DNA of 64,000 nucleotides, taken from assembly GCA_020723965.1 (NCBI GenBank), contig DYHW01000001.1, positions 775,995 through 839,994 on the forward strand, read 5' to 3'. Below the pieces are notes generated by a model. The model had not been told where the DNA came from. It saw nothing but the letters and a program-made list of their open reading frames with translations, and did not search any database. Of this stretch, positions 16,552-26,819 are shown piece by piece. The stretch comes from Melioribacter sp. GTDB taxonomy: Bacteria; Bacteroidota; Ignavibacteria; Ignavibacteriales; Melioribacteraceae. Made by a program: the position numbers and the translations under genes. Every line of letters begins with the position of its first letter. The first letter of the stretch is position 1.

Positions 16552-18441
16552 ATGTTAAAGCCAAGCAGATATAAATCCTATTTTCGTGTGTTGCGGTATG
16601 TAAAACCGTATTGGAGTCGCCTAATTTTAATTTTTATTGCGACAATCTTCTTTTCCATCTTCAGCGGGCTTTCAGTTTATTTAACTATTCCCCTAATCGA
16701 AACATTTTTTCAGACCGAATTGAATACTAGCGCTGCATCGTCAATGGCTAATCAAACTCAAGATAAGGTGCAAATTCACAGCTCAGATACCGGCTTCTTG
16801 TATAGCTTGAAGAAGGGCATATCTGATAAGTTGAATAAATATGTATTCCAGACTTCAAAGAAAGAAGCCCTGCTGCGGATATGTATAATCATAGTCTTAG
16901 CTTATCTTTTAAAAAACCTTACCGGTTACATCCAATCTTATATGATGACTTATGTAGAAAATGGTGTGATTAGAGATTTAAGAACTTCTCTTTACTCGCA
17001 TCTTAATAAACTATCTATGAAATATTTCACTAATGAGAGAATAGGAAATCTTATATCCAGGATTATGAATGATATTACAGTCATTAACTCGGGCATATCT
17101 GCAAGTTTTGTTACGATAATAAAAGAGCCGCTGCTTGTTATTGTCTATCTTACAATATCTTTGATGATAAGCTGGCAGCTAACATTATTATCGTTAGCAG
17201 TTTTTCCTTTTGTGCTTATTGTGATTAGTTACCTCGGGATTCGAATTTACAATCAGAGCCGGTCGATACAAGAAAATATGGCTAACATAACTTCGTTTCT
17301 TCAAGAAAAAATATTTGGGATAAAGATTGTAAAAGCGTTTAATATGGGTGAACAGGAAAACAAGAACTTTCATTCTCTTGCGCAAAAATATTTCAAGTTC
17401 TCAATTAGGATGAGCAGAATACACGAACTTTCTTCGCCAGCTACTGAACTTTTGGGAATTGTAGCGGCTATGCTGATCATTTGGTACGGCGGTATTCAGG
17501 TAATTGAAACACACACGCTTAAAGCAAGCGAGTTTATGGGATTTCTTTTTATAATTTTTCAGATCATGCCGCCTATCAAACAAATAACAAACGTTGCAAA
17601 CCGAATTCAGCAGTCCAATGCCGCCGCTGAAAGGATATTTGAAGTTCTTGACGAACAGATTGACGTGAAGGAAATTGATAACCCTGTAGTTCTTAAAAAG
17701 TTTAATGATATGGTCGAATTTAAGAACGTAACTTTTTATTACGATGTTGATCATCAAAAAATTCTTGATGATATAAATTTCACTGTAAAAAAAGGAGAGA
17801 TAATTGCAATTGTTGGACCAAGCGGCGCCGGTAAATCTACTCTTGTTGATCTTATAGCGCGGTTTTACGATGCAACGAACGGAGATATTTTCATTGACGG
17901 AATAAACGTGAAGCATTACAGTATTGAATCTCTTCGAACAGAAATTGGTATTGTTACTCAAGAATCGCTCCTCTTCAACGAAACTGTTGCAAATAATATC
18001 TGTTACGGTCTTGATAAAGCAAGCGATGAAGAGATAATAAATGCTGCAAAAGCTGCAAACGCGCATGATTTCATTCTTAATATGCCAAATGGATATAATA
18101 CAATGATAGGCGAGCGCGGACTAAAACTTTCGGGCGGGCAGCGCCAAAGAATTTCTATAGCGCGCGCTCTTCTGAAAAATCCTTCCATCTTAATCTTTGA
18201 TGAAGCAACTTCCGCTTTAGACAGCGAGTCTGAAATTCTTGTTCAGGAAGCAATAAACAATTTAATGCACAACAGAACTGCTTTTATTATTGCCCACCGC
18301 TTAAGCACTGTTAAGAATTCTACTAGAATTATAGTTATTGATAAAGGAAAAATTGTACAAATCGGGAATCATGAGGAATTGATTGCCGATGAAAGCGGTC
18401 TTTATGCAAAGCTTTATAGTCTGCAATATTTTGCAGATTGA
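16552..18441 (+). CDS. msbA: MsbA-type ABC exporter (lipid A/lipid flippase family)
   Basis: A 629-residue half-transporter with a membrane domain (about 1-350) fused to an ATPase. Walker A is GPSGAGKST (422-430), the signature is LSGGQRQR, Walker B is [12 protein letters not shown], and the H-loop is IAHRLST. A hydrophilic insert of about 60 residues sits between the first two helices, as in many exporters of this lineage. Most likely function is flipping lipid A or another lipid, by family resemblance; a drug exporter is the alternative. The glnS frame begins close to or over its stop, so both are probably co-transcribed. Confidence 0.82.
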   Translation: MLKPSRYKSYFRVLRYVKPYWSRLILIFIATIFFSIFSGLSVYLTIPLIETFFQTELNTSAASSMANQTQDKVQIHSSDTGFLYSLKKGISDKLNKYVFQTSKKEALLRICIIIVLAYLLKNLTGYIQSYMMTYVENGVIRDLRTSLYSHLNKLSMKYFTNERIGNLISRIMNDITVINSGISASFVTIIKEPLLVIVYLTISLMISWQLTLLSLAVFPFVLIVISYLGIRIYNQSRSIQENMANITSFLQEKIFGIKIVKAFNMGEQENKNFHSLAQKYFKFSIRMSRIHELSSPATELLGIVAAMLIIWYGGIQVIETHTLKASEFMGFLFIIFQIMPPIKQITNVANRIQQSNAAAERIFEVLDEQIDVKEIDNPVVLKKFNDMVEFKNVTFYYDVDHQKILDDINFTVKKGEIIAIVGPSGAGKSTLVDLIARFYDATNGDIFIDGINVKHYSIESLRTEIGIVTQESLLFNETVANNICYGLDKASDEEIINAAKAANAHDFILNMPNGYNTMIGERGLKLSGGQRQRISIARALLKNPSILIFDEATSALDSESEILVQEAINNLMHNRTAFIIAHRLSTVKNSTRIIVIDKGKIVQIGNHEELIADESGLYAKLYSLQYFAD

Positions 18442-18491
18442 CAGATGAAAACAGCGTAAATAAAATAAGAAGAAAAATTATTGAAGGAATT

Positions 18492-20189
18492 ATGGACGAA
18501 GGAAAGAGCACAAATGAAAATCCAATCGAGAGCAAACCGAAAAATTTCATTTACGAAATAATTGATGAAGACATCCGCACAAATAAATTGGGGGGAAGAG
18601 TACACACTCGGTTTCCGCCCGAGCCAAATGGTTATCTTCATATTGGGCACGCTAAATCGATCTGTTTAAATTACGGTATTGCTGAACATTACGGCGGAAA
18701 ATTTAATCTTCGCTTTGATGATACCAATCCTGAAAAAGAGGAACAAGAATATGTCGATTCAATAATTGAAGATGTAAAATGGCTCGGCGCAAACTTTGAA
18801 GATAGAATACTTTATGCATCAGATTATTTTGAACAGATGTACAATTGGGCTGTTGAATTGATCAAGAAGGGAAAGGCATACGTTTGTGATTTGACTGCCA
18901 ATGAAATTCGCGCAACGCGCGGCACACTAACCGAACCCGGCATAGAAAGCCCTTACCGCAATAGAAGCGTTGAAGAAAATCTCAATTTGTTTGAGCGGAT
19001 GCGTAAAGGAGAATTTCCGAACGGATCGAAAACATTGCGCGCAAAAATTGATATGGCTTCTCCCAATTTCAACATGCGCGATCCTATTATGTACCGCATA
19101 GTTCATGCTGAACATCATCGGCAGGGTGATCAGTGGTGTATTTATCCAACATACGATTGGGCTCATGGACTCGAAGATTCGTTTGAAAGAATAACTCATT
19201 CAATATGCACACTAGAGTTTGAAAATCATCGCCCCCTTTATGATTGGTTTTTGGATGAACTTGGAATTTATCATCCGCAGCAGATCGAATTTGCTCGGCT
19301 TAACTTGAGTTACACGGTTATGAGCAAACGCCGCCTATTGCAGCTTGTAAAAGATAGTTATGTTGACGGCTGGGATGACCCGCGAATGCCCACAATTTCC
19401 GGTTATAGAAGAAGAGGATATACGCCGGAAGCAGTCAGAAATTTTACGGAAATTATTGGCGTTGCCAAACGTGATGCGCTTACAGATATCTCTCTGCTCG
19501 AATTTGCAATTCGTGAAGACTTAAATAAAAATGCTCAACGTGCAATGGCCATACTGCGTCCTCTTAAAGTTATAATGACAAACTATCCCGATCAAGTAGA
19601 AGAACTGGATGCTGTTAACAATCCCGAAAACCCGATTGCCGGAACGCGCAAAGTTCCTTTTACAAAAGAACTTTATATTGAACGGACAGATTTTATGGAA
19701 AACCCTCCAAAGGGATATCATAGACTGATGCCGGGCGGAGAAGTAAGACTGCGTTATGCCTACATCATCAAATGCGAAGAAGTGATTAAGAACAGCCAAG
19801 GAGAAGTTATCGAATTGCGCTGTACATACGACCCAGAGACAAAAAGCGGAACCGGTTCCAGCAAGAAGAAAGTTAAGGGAACAATTCATTGGGTTTCTGC
19901 AAAACATGCTGTAGAAACTGAAGTTAGATTGTACGATAGATTATTTTCGTCCGAAAATCCCGGCGCTGAAGAAAATTGGCTGGAACATATCAATCCCAAT
20001 TCCCTCGAAATAATTCCGAGTGCATTGGTTGAGCCGTTTCTTAAAAATGCTAAACCCGGTAATAGATTTCAGTTCGAGCGACACGGATATTTTTGTGTGG
20101 ATACAAAATATACAACCTCTGAGAAGTTGGTTTTCAACAGAACGGTTACGTTGAAGGAAAGTTGGGGAAAAACAGAAAATCAAAAATGA
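18492..20189 (+). CDS. glnS: Glutaminyl-tRNA synthetase
   Basis: Class I synthetase that charges tRNA-Gln directly. It has HIGH in [15 protein letters not shown], the KMSKS-like VMSKRR, and a C-terminal anticodon-binding domain of two beta barrels. I chose the ATG at 18492, preceded by GAAGGA (short spacing), which gives 565 residues, close to the 554 of E. coli, with [12 protein letters not shown] aligned to the E. coli N-terminus. The frame is open upstream to a TTG at 18438 that overlaps the msbA stop, so an 18-residue longer form is possible. With gltX adjacent, this genome has separate Glu and Gln enzymes. Confidence 0.95.
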   Translation: MDEGKSTNENPIESKPKNFIYEIIDEDIRTNKLGGRVHTRFPPEPNGYLHIGHAKSICLNYGIAEHYGGKFNLRFDDTNPEKEEQEYVDSIIEDVKWLGANFEDRILYASDYFEQMYNWAVELIKKGKAYVCDLTANEIRATRGTLTEPGIESPYRNRSVEENLNLFERMRKGEFPNGSKTLRAKIDMASPNFNMRDPIMYRIVHAEHHRQGDQWCIYPTYDWAHGLEDSFERITHSICTLEFENHRPLYDWFLDELGIYHPQQIEFARLNLSYTVMSKRRLLQLVKDSYVDGWDDPRMPTISGYRRRGYTPEAVRNFTEIIGVAKRDALTDISLLEFAIREDLNKNAQRAMAILRPLKVIMTNYPDQVEELDAVNNPENPIAGTRKVPFTKELYIERTDFMENPPKGYHRLMPGGEVRLRYAYIIKCEEVIKNSQGEVIELRCTYDPETKSGTGSSKKKVKGTIHWVSAKHAVETEVRLYDRLFSSENPGAEENWLEHINPNSLEIIPSALVEPFLKNAKPGNRFQFERHGYFCVDTKYTTSEKLVFNRTVTLKESWGKTENQK

Positions 20190-20248
20190 TAGAGAAGAAA
20201 AATATAAAGCGGTTAAATCAGTTAAAGATAGACAGACTTTGAAAATAA

Positions 20249-21700
20249 TCATCTAAGCAAAGCCAACGCTGTATCGATTCTTTTTAAGACTTCATCTTTT
20301 CCAAGAATTTCAGCAATATCAAAAATTCCGGGTCCAGCGCTTGTACCGGAAATAGCCAGTCGCAAAGGATGAATTAGTTTTCCGGCGCTGATGTTAAATT
20401 CGGCTGCCGTTTGTTTTAGCGCCAGTTCGTAATCTTCTTTTGACGGATTTTCAAGTTGAGCAAAATTAGCGCGTAACTTTTGAATTTGTTCAGACGTTTC
20501 AGGTTTCCAGTTTTTCTGTCTGGATGTTTCTTCATATTCTTTTGGGGCTGCAAAAAAGTATGATGATTTAGTTAAGAATTCGTGAACAAAACTTACACGC
20601 TCTCTCATTGCATTTATCACTTTCAGTAAATAATGATCGGAGAAATTGAGAATTGCAAATTGCGAATTGCAAATTTCAGTTTTCAGCATCGATAAGATTT
20701 CTTCGTTAGATTTTTTGCGGAGATGTTCTTCGTTGAGCCAATTTAATTTTTCCAAATCGAAAACTGCGCCCGATTTGTTTACACGTTCAAGCGAGAATTT
20801 CTCAATCAATTCATTCATGTAATAAAATTCTTTATCATCACCGGCATTCCATCCTAATAATGCAACAAAATTTAGAAGAGCTTCTTTCAAAAATCCTTTT
20901 GCGCGGTAATCTTCAACTGCAACGTCTCCCTGTCGTTTGCTAAGTTTTGAACGATCCGGATTTAATAAAAGAGGAAGATGAGCAAATACCGGCCGCTCCC
21001 ATTCGAAAGCATCGTACAACAAAACATGTTTTGGTGTTGAAGAGAGCCATTCCTCGCCGCGAATTACATGAGTAATTTGCATAAGATGATCATCAACAAC
21101 ATTGGCAAGGTGGTAGGTTGGGTAACCATCGCCTTTAATCAGAACTTGATCATCAACATTATTGCTTTCAAATTCCACACGCCCGCGCACAACATCATCA
21201 AAAATTATTTTTTTATTTGGAAGAACATTCAAGCGAATTACAAAAGGAATTCCGACTGCAATCTTTTGTTGAACTTGTGTTTTACTTAGATGCAAACAGT
21301 GTTTATCGTATTTAGCCTGCGGAAGTTTTTGTTTTTGTTGTTCTTCTCGCAATTTTTCAAGTCGCTGAGGCGTGCAAAAACAGTAATACGCTTTCCCATC
21401 AGCAATTAACTTTCTGGCTTGTTCTTTATAAGTAGAGAGACGCTGAGATTGTATGTAAGGTCCAAAGATGCCGCCAATATCTGGACCTTCGTCATAGTTA
21501 AGTCCGCACCATTTGAGCGCATCAATCAAATTTTCAACAGCTCCTTCAACAAAACGGTTACGGTCAGTGTCTTCAATTCTTAATATGAATTTTCCGTTAT
21601 TCTTCCTTGCAAAAAGATAATTATAAAGGGCTGTGCGCAAACCGCCAACATGTAAATACCCGGTTGGGCTGGGCGCAAAACGAACGCGAACGTTTTCCAA
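20249..21700 (-). CDS. gltX: Glutamyl-tRNA synthetase
   Basis: Charges tRNA-Glu. The 483-residue class I enzyme has the HIGH equivalent in PSPTGYLHVGGLRTA, RIEDTD, the KMSKS motif KLSKRQG and an all-helical C-terminal anticodon-binding part. The start codon is TTG at 21700: AAGGAG lies five bases upstream and the protein then begins at MENVRVRFAPSPTG as expected. It is convergent with glnS, 59 bases between stops, with no clear terminator between. Confidence 0.97.
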   Translation of the reverse strand: MENVRVRFAPSPTGYLHVGGLRTALYNYLFARKNNGKFILRIEDTDRNRFVEGAVENLIDALKWCGLNYDEGPDIGGIFGPYIQSQRLSTYKEQARKLIADGKAYYCFCTPQRLEKLREEQQKQKLPQAKYDKHCLHLSKTQVQQKIAVGIPFVIRLNVLPNKKIIFDDVVRGRVEFESNNVDDQVLIKGDGYPTYHLANVVDDHLMQITHVIRGEEWLSSTPKHVLLYDAFEWERPVFAHLPLLLNPDRSKLSKRQGDVAVEDYRAKGFLKEALLNFVALLGWNAGDDKEFYYMNELIEKFSLERVNKSGAVFDLEKLNWLNEEHLRKKSNEEILSMLKTEICNSQFAILNFSDHYLLKVINAMRERVSFVHEFLTKSSYFFAAPKEYEETSRQKNWKPETSEQIQKLRANFAQLENPSKEDYELALKQTAAEFNISAGKLIHPLRLAISGTSAGPGIFDIAEILGKDEVLKRIDTALALLR

Positions 21701-21873
21701 TGTTTCTCCTTAGACTTTCTAAATTGGTTGCTAATATAATAAAAAGCGTGGAGTGATTGCTTCAATGATGTGAAGTCCGATGCTGAAAAGGTATAATATT
21801 TTCTCCAAGCTGTATGAAGCTAGAACGGAATGAGGCAATTGCGAGAGCCTCTTCTGATTAGAGGAATATGTTT

Positions 21874-24231
21874 TTATGCAGTAGAGTTAGTATAGTACAT
21901 AACTTTTTCAATAAATTCTTTACTATCAATAGGTTTCGGTATGTAATCAGTAGCGCCAACTTCAAGGCATTTTTCTCTGTCGCCTTTCATTGCAAATGCA
22001 GTGAGCGCAATAATTGGAACATCTTTGTAATCTGGTATTTCTCTAATTTTTTCTGTGGCTTCAAAACCGTTCATTATCGGCATCTGCATATCCATTAAGA
22101 TTAGATCGAATTTTTCTTGAGAAGCAATCTTGCAGGCATCTTCGCCGTTTTCAACAACAACAATATTTTCGAAATTGTTTTTCTTAAGAAGACGAGTAAC
22201 GATTATTTGCGAGTGTTTGTAATCTTCTGCAAGCAATATTTTTATAACGTTTTCTTTTTTTATAACTTCTTCACGTGGCGGTGGAACTTCGTAGCTGTTG
22301 ATCATCACATTTATTGTGTCGGCAAGATCTTCAATATTTGTAGAGCGTTTATCGAGTAGTTCTTCGAACAATCCTTCTATCTTGTATAAATCTTCTTTGT
22401 AGTTTTCTTTGCCTGTGTAAATGATGATAGGAAGATGTGCATATTTCTTTTCTGACTTGATAAGTTTTATCAAATCAAAACCGTTCAAGTCAGGCATGTC
22501 GAGATCAACTATAGCAAGATCTATATCTTTGTTCTTAATCAAATCCATAACGTTTGTAGAGATGCTTTCAGCAATTGCATTAAATCCCGCAGACTCGATT
22601 GCTTGTTTAACAAGATTTAATGTTGGTAGATCATCATCAACGCATAGCACATTAGAATCTTTTCTAAGCTTGTAACTTGTAAGAACCTCAACAAGATAAT
22701 TGTAGTTTATCGGTTTGATGAAATATTCAACCGCTCCTAATAAGAACGCTTTTTGCTGTTCCGGTTCAACAGAACAAACAATTACAGGAACATTTTTTGT
22801 GTTTTGATGATCATGAATTTTCTTCAGAAGTTCCAAGCCATTCACATTGGGGAGTTCAATATCGAGTATAACAGCCAGTAACTGTTCTTTATCAATAATA
22901 CTAAATGCTTGAGACTCGGTGCTCACAATTATAGGGTTGTAACCCCATTTATTAAGATAATTGCTTAGCAGTTTAGATGTTGCGTAATCATCTTCGATAA
23001 CAAGAATTTTGTTCTTTAAGGATGGTTTTGGCAGTTGTGAAAGACCGTTTTCGAAATCTAACATTATTTCTCCACTTATTGTGAATGTGAATGAATTACC
23101 TTTACCTGCAACGCTGGTTACATTTATTTCACCACTAAGGTAATTTACATAGCTTTTTAATAAAGTCAAATTCAAACCGGAAATATTTTTATTCTTGAAT
23201 TCATCTTTTTTCGAAAGCATATACGGTTCAAAAAATCTTTTAACAGTTTCCTTCTCTAAAGCTATTCCTGTATCTGTTATATAAAACCGTATCTTATTAT
23301 CGTTAACAGAAGAAACATTTAAAGAAATTTCCCCTTCGGAAGTCAAAGTTGTCGAAATGAAAAGAAGGGTAGTCAGAATATATTTTAATTTCTTTTCGTC
23401 AACAGATATTTGCCCCCTTAGAGATTTTTCTATGTTAACGTTGAATGATATTTTCTTGTTTCCTAGACGGCTCTTGAAGACTTTTAAGATTTCGTTAACA
23501 AAAGTAAGAAGGTGAACCTTTTTAAAATCGTTTGTGAGAGTATTGGATTCGATTTTAGCAAGGTTGCTTAAGTCATTGATGTTCAGCAGAATGCTTTGCG
23601 CATTCTTCTTTATAGAAGAAATATAAGCTGATTGCGTTGAAGAAAGACTTTCGTTTGTCAGAAAAGAAATGCCCCCAAGTAAAGAATTTGAAAGATTTTT
23701 TAGTTCTTGAGCAGTATCAGAAACAATGTTTGAAAGAGAACTTAATGGTAGTTTAACATTACCGCCACGACCCTGAGTCCATGATATTAAGAGAACAGTA
23801 ATAATCTGTAAAAATTTTTCGATCTGCTCTTTGTCGTTTAGAGCCAATACAGCTTTACTGGCAAATTTGATAAGGAAGTTTTCATTGTTAGGAAGCTGAA
23901 TTAAGCAGCAACTTTCATTTGTCAAAGAGTCTGAGATTTGAATTTCACATTCTGAATCGATACTAAGAGTAAAATATTTCTTTTGATTAAGGAGACTGCA
24001 GGTATTGCAGATACAAGCAAAGCCAATAAAATATTTTTCCCCTGTACTTTGTGATCTTCCAATAACTTCGAGCAAATTATCATGTTTAACTTGGAAGAGA
24101 GCAACAGCGTTTAGTTCTAATTCATTTGCAAGGAAATTACACACTTCATCAGGAAAAAATGGGTCTCCTTTACGAGCATAATCTGATAGTTCTATCAGTT
24201 TATTTATCAGTTCAAGTTTTGCAGCCACCAA
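21874..24231 (-). CDS. Hybrid sensor protein with degenerate kinase core and three receiver domains
   Basis: A 785-residue soluble protein. Residues 1-155 form a sensor-like region, possibly GAF-like, with the cysteine cluster CICNTC (73, 75, 78) and further Cys at 95, 108 and 109. Residues about 165-390 match a histidine-kinase core, but the dimerisation helix reads SDTAQELKNL where a phospho-accepting SHELRTPL is expected, the N-box Asn is missing (LLFISTTLT), and the G1 box is DTGIA. Three receivers follow with phospho-Asp at 457, 576 and 714, the third being the most canonical (DMQMPIMNG, KPID). It looks like a non-autophosphorylating scaffold or phosphate sink. It stands alone on the minus strand. 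Its role is unknown. Confidence 0.85.
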   Translation of the reverse strand: MVAAKLELINKLIELSDYARKGDPFFPDEVCNFLANELELNAVALFQVKHDNLLEVIGRSQSTGEKYFIGFACICNTCSLLNQKKYFTLSIDSECEIQISDSLTNESCCLIQLPNNENFLIKFASKAVLALNDKEQIEKFLQIITVLLISWTQGRGGNVKLPLSSLSNIVSDTAQELKNLSNSLLGGISFLTNESLSSTQSAYISSIKKNAQSILLNINDLSNLAKIESNTLTNDFKKVHLLTFVNEILKVFKSRLGNKKISFNVNIEKSLRGQISVDEKKLKYILTTLLFISTTLTSEGEISLNVSSVNDNKIRFYITDTGIALEKETVKRFFEPYMLSKKDEFKNKNISGLNLTLLKSYVNYLSGEINVTSVAGKGNSFTFTISGEIMLDFENGLSQLPKPSLKNKILVIEDDYATSKLLSNYLNKWGYNPIIVSTESQAFSIIDKEQLLAVILDIELPNVNGLELLKKIHDHQNTKNVPVIVCSVEPEQQKAFLLGAVEYFIKPINYNYLVEVLTSYKLRKDSNVLCVDDDLPTLNLVKQAIESAGFNAIAESISTNVMDLIKNKDIDLAIVDLDMPDLNGFDLIKLIKSEKKYAHLPIIIYTGKENYKEDLYKIEGLFEELLDKRSTNIEDLADTINVMINSYEVPPPREEVIKKENVIKILLAEDYKHSQIIVTRLLKKNNFENIVVVENGEDACKIASQEKFDLILMDMQMPIMNGFEATEKIREIPDYKDVPIIALTAFAMKGDREKCLEVGATDYIPKPIDSKEFIEKVMYYTNSTA

Positions 24232-24423
24232 ATTATCGCTCGGCTAACTTAGTAATCAATTGGATAAGTTCTTAATCGTATTGAAAAATAAATATTTTAA
24301 TTGTGAGTTGAAAATGATTTGAGACCAGCTGCCATACAGGACAACAAACTTTACTCAAAAAATTTTGCCTCACCTGCAAAAGATAAATTGGAATGCCGAG
24401 TTAAAAAAGAATTCATAAATTAT

Positions 24424-24540
24424 CTAAAAGTAGTTTGTAATTTTTGTATAAATATGAATAGCATCTTTACTACCAAGACCGCCGCCCCCTGTGTCTGATG
24501 TAACGGAACTAATCAAGAGAAAGAATTTTATCAGTTGCAT
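24424..24540 (-). CDS. Possible small peptide gene (38 aa)
   Basis: An ATG at 24540 is preceded by GGGGGA at four-base spacing and opens a 38-codon frame. The product begins MQLIKFFLLISSV, a short hydrophobic start, then has four consecutive glycines and a polar C-terminus. It lies in the 382-base gap between clpP and the sensor gene, downstream of the clpP terminator, so it would need its own promoter. No family recognised; chance remains a good explanation. Confidence 0.22.
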   Translation of the reverse strand: MQLIKFFLLISSVTSDTGGGGLGSKDAIHIYTKITNYF

Positions 24541-24565
24541 TTTGTCCCCCAGTTCGATCTTTTAA

Positions 24566-24596
24566 AAATAAAAAAGGGGTAGATTGGATGCCCCTC
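24566..24596 (-). terminator. Rho-independent terminator of the tig-clpP operon
   Basis: On the minus strand AGGGG and CCCCT pair around an 11-base loop and are followed by TTTTTATTTTT. It starts 18 bases past the clpP stop. The rest of the 24232-24613 gap holds no clear gene other than the doubtful 38-codon frame. Confidence 0.75.
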
Positions 24597-24613
24597 ATAA
24601 GTTTAGAAAAAAA

Positions 24614-25279
24614 TTATTTTTTGTCATTGCTTTTTAAATTAGCGCGATGTACAAGAATATTGTCTATCAATTTATATTCAACTGCTTCTTGTGTTGATAG
24701 GTAGTAGTCGCGGTCGCAGTCTTTTGCTATTTGCTCGAATGATTTTCCTGTATGAGCTGCTAAAATCTTATAAATTGTATCGCGTGTTTTGATCATCTCT
24801 TTTGCATGAATTTCTATATCGGTAGTTTGTCCTTGTAATCCGCCAATCCACGGTTGATGTATCATAATTTTAGAATTTGGTAGTGCAGAACGTTTACCAA
24901 TCTCGCCCCCTGCAAGAAGAACGGCGCCCATGCTTGCGGCAAGACCAACGCAAATTGTAGAAACTTTGGAGCGGATATATGTCATTGTATCATAAATAGC
25001 AAGACCAGCAGAAACGCTTCCGCCGGGCGAGTTAATATAAAGATTGATGTCTTTTTCCGGATCTTCTGCTTCCAAGAATAAGAGTTGCGCAATTACCAAA
25101 CTTGCAACATGATCATCAATAGCGGTTCCGAGAAAAATGATCCTTTCTCTAAGCAAGCGGGAAAATATGTCCATTCCGCGTTCGCCGCGCCCTGTCTGTT
25201 CAATTACATAAGGAACAAGTTGATTGTAAACTTCTAATTTTTCTTTCAGTTGCGATTCGGTAAAAAGATTACGATTCAT
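24614..25279 (-). CDS. clpP: ATP-dependent Clp protease proteolytic subunit
   Basis: Serine peptidase that forms the 14-mer chamber used with ClpX or ClpA. The 221-residue product has the catalytic triad Ser116 (GLAASMGAV), His141 (MIHQPW) and Asp191 (DRDYYLS), and the glycine-rich INSPGGSV oxyanion region. The N-terminal 25 or so residues are a probable propeptide. It lies five bases after the trigger-factor stop, the conserved tig-clpP order; clpX does not follow here. Confidence 0.97.
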   Translation of the reverse strand: MNRNLFTESQLKEKLEVYNQLVPYVIEQTGRGERGMDIFSRLLRERIIFLGTAIDDHVASLVIAQLLFLEAEDPEKDINLYINSPGGSVSAGLAIYDTMTYIRSKVSTICVGLAASMGAVLLAGGEIGKRSALPNSKIMIHQPWIGGLQGQTTDIEIHAKEMIKTRDTIYKILAAHTGKSFEQIAKDCDRDYYLSTQEAVEYKLIDNILVHRANLKSNDKK

Positions 25280-25284
25280 TTTGG

Positions 25285-26577
25285 TTATCCTTTTTTTACT
25301 TTTACTTTTTCTTCAGCCTCTACATCTTTAATCTTTGCATTATCTGTCAAGAATTTAATTACTTTTTCCTCCAGCAACATACTTCCAAGGCTGCTTTCTT
25401 TATAATACTTAATTAGTTTTTCTACGGAAATACCAGTAGTCTCAGATTCTTTCTTTGCATATTCTTCTATTTCTGTCTCATCTACTCTAATATTTTCTGC
25501 TTCAGCAATATTCTCAAGAATAATTTGCCATTTGGCGTTCCACTCTGCACGCGGCTTGTAATATTCTGTTACAGCGGTTTCATCAAAGTTTGGCATCTTG
25601 TAACGTTTTGCATTTTCTCTTTCGATATCTATCAATCTCTTATGAACAGATTTAATATAACCGGGTGGTGCAGTAAACTCGTTGTTCTTAACAATTTCGC
25701 TAAGCAGATTATTAGTTACAATTTCTTCGGATTGCTTTGTGTAAAATGCTTCGAAGTTTTTTCTGATTTGAGATTTAAGTTCATCGATGTTTGATGCTTT
25801 ATCCTTAGAAATTTTTTTGATGAGTTCTTCAGTCAATTCCGGCTTTACAAATTTTTCAATCTTGGTTATTTCTGCAATATATCTGTATTCTTCGCTGTGT
25901 AGTTCTTCGCCGTGATGATGTTCATCTGTAAAAACAAAGTTGAATGTTTCGTTAACTTTTTTCCCTTTTGCATTTTCTTTGATTTGAGGATTAACTTTTT
26001 CATCGCTCAAATCAATTACAATGTTTTCCGATCGTTGTCCAATTATCGGGACTCCATTTTCGTCAACTCGCTGCAAGTTTACTGTGATTTTATGATTATG
26101 GTCATCAACCGATTCAGAAGTTTCGAGCTGCATGGTTGGTTTTAACATGAATTCGATTTCGCGGTCTATATCGGCATCTTTGATCTTAAAGATCGGCTTC
26201 TCTACTTCGATTTCTTTGTAATTCTTAACTTCAAATTTGGGTTTCACTTCATATTGTATTTTGAAAGAAAGTTTTGTGCCGGGCACAAAATCGATATCCG
26301 TCATCTTAGGAGTGCTGACCGGGTTTAATTTTCTTTCATCAACAATATTCCAAAATTTTTTATTTGCAATTGTTTCGCTTGCTTTGAATTCAATGGCTTC
26401 GCCGTAAAGTTTTTTTATTATTCCCAACGGAGCTTTACCTTTTCGAAACCCATCTATTGTTATTTTTTTACTTTCTTCTCTATAAGCATCTTGTATTTCT
26501 GATTGGATCTCTTCATAAGAAAGTGTAGCTTCAATTTCTTGCTGAAAGGATGATATTTCGTTTATTATTATTTCCAA
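25285..26577 (-). CDS. tig: Trigger factor, ribosome-associated chaperone and prolyl isomerase family
   Basis: Binds near the ribosome exit tunnel and shields nascent chains. The 430 residues match the family length: N-terminal ribosome-binding domain with the signature region [12 protein letters not shown] (about 43-54), a weak FKBP-like middle domain (about 160-240) and a helical C-terminal chaperone domain. The middle domain carries an unusual [11 protein letters not shown] stretch and lacks clear FKBP active-site aromatic residues, so isomerase activity is doubtful. Directly upstream of clpP and downstream of tRNA-Leu(TAG) on the same strand. Confidence 0.92.
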   Translation of the reverse strand: MEIIINEISSFQQEIEATLSYEEIQSEIQDAYREESKKITIDGFRKGKAPLGIIKKLYGEAIEFKASETIANKKFWNIVDERKLNPVSTPKMTDIDFVPGTKLSFKIQYEVKPKFEVKNYKEIEVEKPIFKIKDADIDREIEFMLKPTMQLETSESVDDHNHKITVNLQRVDENGVPIIGQRSENIVIDLSDEKVNPQIKENAKGKKVNETFNFVFTDEHHHGEELHSEEYRYIAEITKIEKFVKPELTEELIKKISKDKASNIDELKSQIRKNFEAFYTKQSEEIVTNNLLSEIVKNNEFTAPPGYIKSVHKRLIDIERENAKRYKMPNFDETAVTEYYKPRAEWNAKWQIILENIAEAENIRVDETEIEEYAKKESETTGISVEKLIKYYKESSLGSMLLEEKVIKFLTDNAKIKDVEAEEKVKVKKG

Positions 26578-26614
26578 AAGCGCCTCGTGATATTTATTAA
26601 GTTAGTTTGATTAG

Positions 26615-26697
26615 TGCGAAAGGGGGGACTCGAACCCCCACACCTTTTGGGCACTAGATCCTAAGTCTAGCGCGTCTGCCAATTCCGCCACTTTCGC
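26615..26697 (-). tRNA. tRNA-Leu (anticodon TAG, decodes CUA and probably other CUN)
   Basis: On the minus strand acceptor GCGAAAG pairs with CTTTCGC, the D arm contains GGCGGAATTGGCAGACGC, the anticodon stem-loop is CTAGA-CTTAGGA-TCTAG giving TAG, a long variable arm follows, and the T arm is GGGGG-TTCGAGT-CCCCC. The CCA end is not encoded. It lies 37 bases ahead of trigger factor and may share its transcript. Confidence 0.97.
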
Positions 26698-26819
26698 AAA
26701 GGTGCGCAAAATTAGCTAAATAGAATGAAATATCAAAAGACAGCTTGCATAGTTTATTGTTACGCTAAAGAAAAAAAAGAATTTATTATATTACAAATGA
26801 AAATTAACGCTGGTGGTAG

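Noticed and set aside
17401..18066. 221-codon minus-strand frame
   Set aside because: Antisense to the MsbA ATPase domain; no recognisable motif.
18438..18491. TTG start for glnS overlapping the msbA stop
   Set aside because: Not excluded, but no ribosome binding site precedes it and the ATG at 18492 fits homologue length better.
21848..21864. CCTCT...AGAGG hairpin after the sensor gene
   Set aside because: Stem is short and no T run follows on the minus strand, so I do not call a terminator.
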